From Acetofilamentum sp. (GTDB lineage: Bacteria; Bacteroidota; Bacteroidia; Bacteroidales; JAFGUD01): a stretch of 7,079 nucleotides of DNA. Below, one piece after another: positions 5,686 to 7,079 of this stretch. The position numbers were made by a program, and so were the translations under genes. Within the stretch, counting starts at the first letter, position 1; every line of letters begins with the position of its first letter. The stretch spans positions 1-7,079 of the forward strand of contig DYKL01000184.1 of assembly GCA_020722645.1 (NCBI GenBank), read 5' to 3'. Under the pieces are notes generated by a model. The model saw only the letters and a list, made by a program, of their open reading frames with translations, was not told the origin of the DNA and ran no database searches.

Positions 5686-6975
5686 ATGAAAATAAATATT
5701 TTTAAAGCAATAATACTTATGGTCGGTTTTTCTTTCTTGTTTAATGCTTGCGTTAAAAAAGAATTTACTGAACCCGAAAGTACTTGTGATGACCAGAATT
5801 ATACAATTACTCACACAATTGCTCAGCTTAAAACTCTGTTTACCGGTGATACTTTGAGAATAACCGAGGATATTATTATTCAGGGAACTGTTACTTCTAC
5901 CGACCAGTACGGAAATTTCTACAAAGAAATTGTTATTCAGGATTCTACCGATGCTCTTTGTATAATGGCTGATGCTAGCTATATGTACACAAAATTTCCG
6001 GTAGGTCAAAAAATTTATATTAAATGTAAAGATTTATACCTTGGCAAAAGTTATGATGTTGTAAAACTCGGTTCTACATATATGGAATACGGCATTAAAT
6101 ATTTTGGAAGAATACAGGGACAAGCCTTTATTGATGACCATTTTATCAAATCCTGCGATAATAATCCGCTCGAACCCGAACTTATTACACTTGCCGATAT
6201 CGGACCTTTTTATGTTTATAAACTTGTGAAAATTGAAAATGTCCAGTTCAAAGGAGAAGAATTAAATTCAACTTATGCCGATGTAACTAATTTAGAGTCA
6301 ATAAATCATAATATTATCGATGAAGATAACAATACTTTGATTGTCAGAACAAGCGGTTATGCGGCTTTTGCTGGTGATTCACTGCCCAAAGGCAGCGGTA
6401 CTATTATTGGGATTCTCGGCAAATACAATGATGACTATCAATTTTACGTCAGAAAAATTGATGAAGTAGATTTTTCTCAAGAAAGATTTGCCGAAGCCAT
6501 TTTTAAAGATTTTGAAGACGAAGACTTGTATTCAGGTGGTTGGGAAGTTTATACTGTAATTGGCGTTTCTTGGGGTATAGATTATTATAGCGGAAATAAT
6601 TTTGCTAATTGCTCAAATTATAACTATGATACCGGCGAAAATGAAGAAACAGAAACATGGCTGATTTCACCTGAGTTGGATTTATCTGCTTTTACAAACC
6701 CTTTTATTTCATTTGAAACAGCTTGTAATTACAGTGGCTCATTATTACAGGTAAAATATTCTGCTGATTACACAGGCGAAGGAGACCCAAATAATGCAAC
6801 ATGGTCAAATCTTGCACCTTCCCTGTCACCTGGTAGCTGGAATTGGGTAAATTCAGGAAATCTGAACTTGCAGGAAAATACTAAATATGTTGCTTTTGTT
6901 TACTATGGAACAAATACAAGCGGTAAAACATGGGAGGTTGATGATATTTTAATTGATGAAAATGCTAAAAAATAA
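5686..6975 (+). CDS. DUF5689 plus choice-of-anchor J domain lipoprotein
   Basis: This 429-residue protein has a lipoprotein signal peptide with the lipobox FNAC, Cys at 22, followed by VKKEFTEPE. Residues about 38-268 form a DUF5689 domain colinear with the preceding protein; the block NHNIID to NDDYQ matches at 39 of 46 positions, the rest at roughly 45 percent by eye. Residues about 272-426 are a choice-of-anchor J (cleaved-adhesin/MAM-like) beta-sandwich: FKDFEDED, GGWEVY, ETWLISPELDLSAFTNPFISFE, LQVKYSADYTGEGDP, ENTKYVAFVYYG and the closing WEVDDILID. Such domains usually bind carbohydrate or other ligands or act as stalks in secreted Bacteroidota proteins. There is no type IX secretion C-terminal signal, which agrees with lipid anchoring. 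It is the last gene before a strong terminator. No nuclease domain is fused here, although DUF5689 is known to me next to secreted endonuclease/exonuclease/phosphatase domains. Confidence 0.87.
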   Translation: MKINIFKAIILMVGFSFLFNACVKKEFTEPESTCDDQNYTITHTIAQLKTLFTGDTLRITEDIIIQGTVTSTDQYGNFYKEIVIQDSTDALCIMADASYMYTKFPVGQKIYIKCKDLYLGKSYDVVKLGSTYMEYGIKYFGRIQGQAFIDDHFIKSCDNNPLEPELITLADIGPFYVYKLVKIENVQFKGEELNSTYADVTNLESINHNIIDEDNNTLIVRTSGYAAFAGDSLPKGSGTIIGILGKYNDDYQFYVRKIDEVDFSQERFAEAIFKDFEDEDLYSGGWEVYTVIGVSWGIDYYSGNNFANCSNYNYDTGENEETETWLISPELDLSAFTNPFISFETACNYSGSLLQVKYSADYTGEGDPNNATWSNLAPSLSPGSWNWVNSGNLNLQENTKYVAFVYYGTNTSGKTWEVDDILIDENAKK

Positions 6976-6981
6976 AATTTG

Positions 6982-7013
6982 AAAAAATCCGAGAATATTT
7001 TCTCGGATTTTTT
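6982..7013 (+). terminator. Rho-independent terminator of the receptor operon
   Basis: A perfect 14-bp stem (AAAAAATCCGAGAA at 6982-6995 and its complement at 7000-7013) with a 4-base loop TATT lies 6 bases after the last stop codon. The stem carries A-runs on one side and T-runs on the other, so it can stop transcription from both directions. This fits an operon end and possibly a convergent gene arriving from the right. Confidence 0.9.
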
Positions 7014-7079
7014 GTTTTCAATCAATTAAAACGGAACTTACTTACAACTTTTCAGGTTTTACAGGCGATAGCTAAGAAA
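7014..7079. other. Right edge, no supported gene
   Basis: These last 66 bases hold no feature I can support. On the minus strand two frames are open from the window edge for 6-8 codons (ending FLSYRL or FLAIACKT), so the end of a convergent gene is possible. That would suit the bidirectional terminator, but the stretch is too short to judge. Confidence 0.4.

Noticed and set aside
5680..6009. Minus-strand open frame of 109 codons
   Set aside because: Antisense to the second lipoprotein gene, which has clear signal peptide and domain support.

Overview
The window looks like chromosomal DNA of an AT-rich member of the Bacteroidota (Bacteroidetes). The support is a TonB-dependent receptor (TBDT) with an N-terminal carboxypeptidase-regulatory-like domain, two lipoproteins carrying DUF5689-type domains (a family I know essentially from this phylum), a choice-of-anchor J domain, start codons without Shine-Dalgarno sequences, and promoter candidates of the TAnnTTTG type used by the Bacteroidetes primary sigma factor. 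Family names come from recognising sequence patterns; no search was run.

Left part (1-1786). The window opens with what may be the last 41 codons of a small hydrophobic protein on the + strand. About 700 bases without an intact gene follow. They hold AT-rich inverted repeats, a 275-bp perfect copy of part of the neighbouring nuclease gene, and an imperfect hairpin of roughly 107 bp. The intact gene (minus strand, 836-1786) encodes an Rpn/YhgA-type PD-(D/E)XK nuclease. The copied segment (421-695 = 954-1228) lies in direct orientation, 533 bp from the original. It keeps the reading frame and runs into a different, short C-terminal tail, so the layout resembles a cassette for exchanging C-termini or the scar of a duplication.

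Middle and right part (1787-7079). A 220-bp intergenic region separates the nuclease gene from a divergent three-gene run on the + strand. The order is an outer-membrane TBDT of 920 aa, an 88-bp gap with a strong palindrome, a 268-aa DUF5689 lipoprotein, a 21-bp gap, and a 429-aa DUF5689 lipoprotein with a C-terminal choice-of-anchor J domain. A perfect 14-bp-stem intrinsic terminator closes the run. The two lipoproteins are diverged tandem paralogues. No SusD homologue is present, so this is not a standard SusCD pair. The plausible reading is a receptor with two paralogous, probably surface-exposed OB-fold-like lipoproteins that help capture an unknown ligand. The substrate cannot be told from the sequence.

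No tRNA, rRNA, CRISPR array, recognisable insertion sequence or known defence system is visible.
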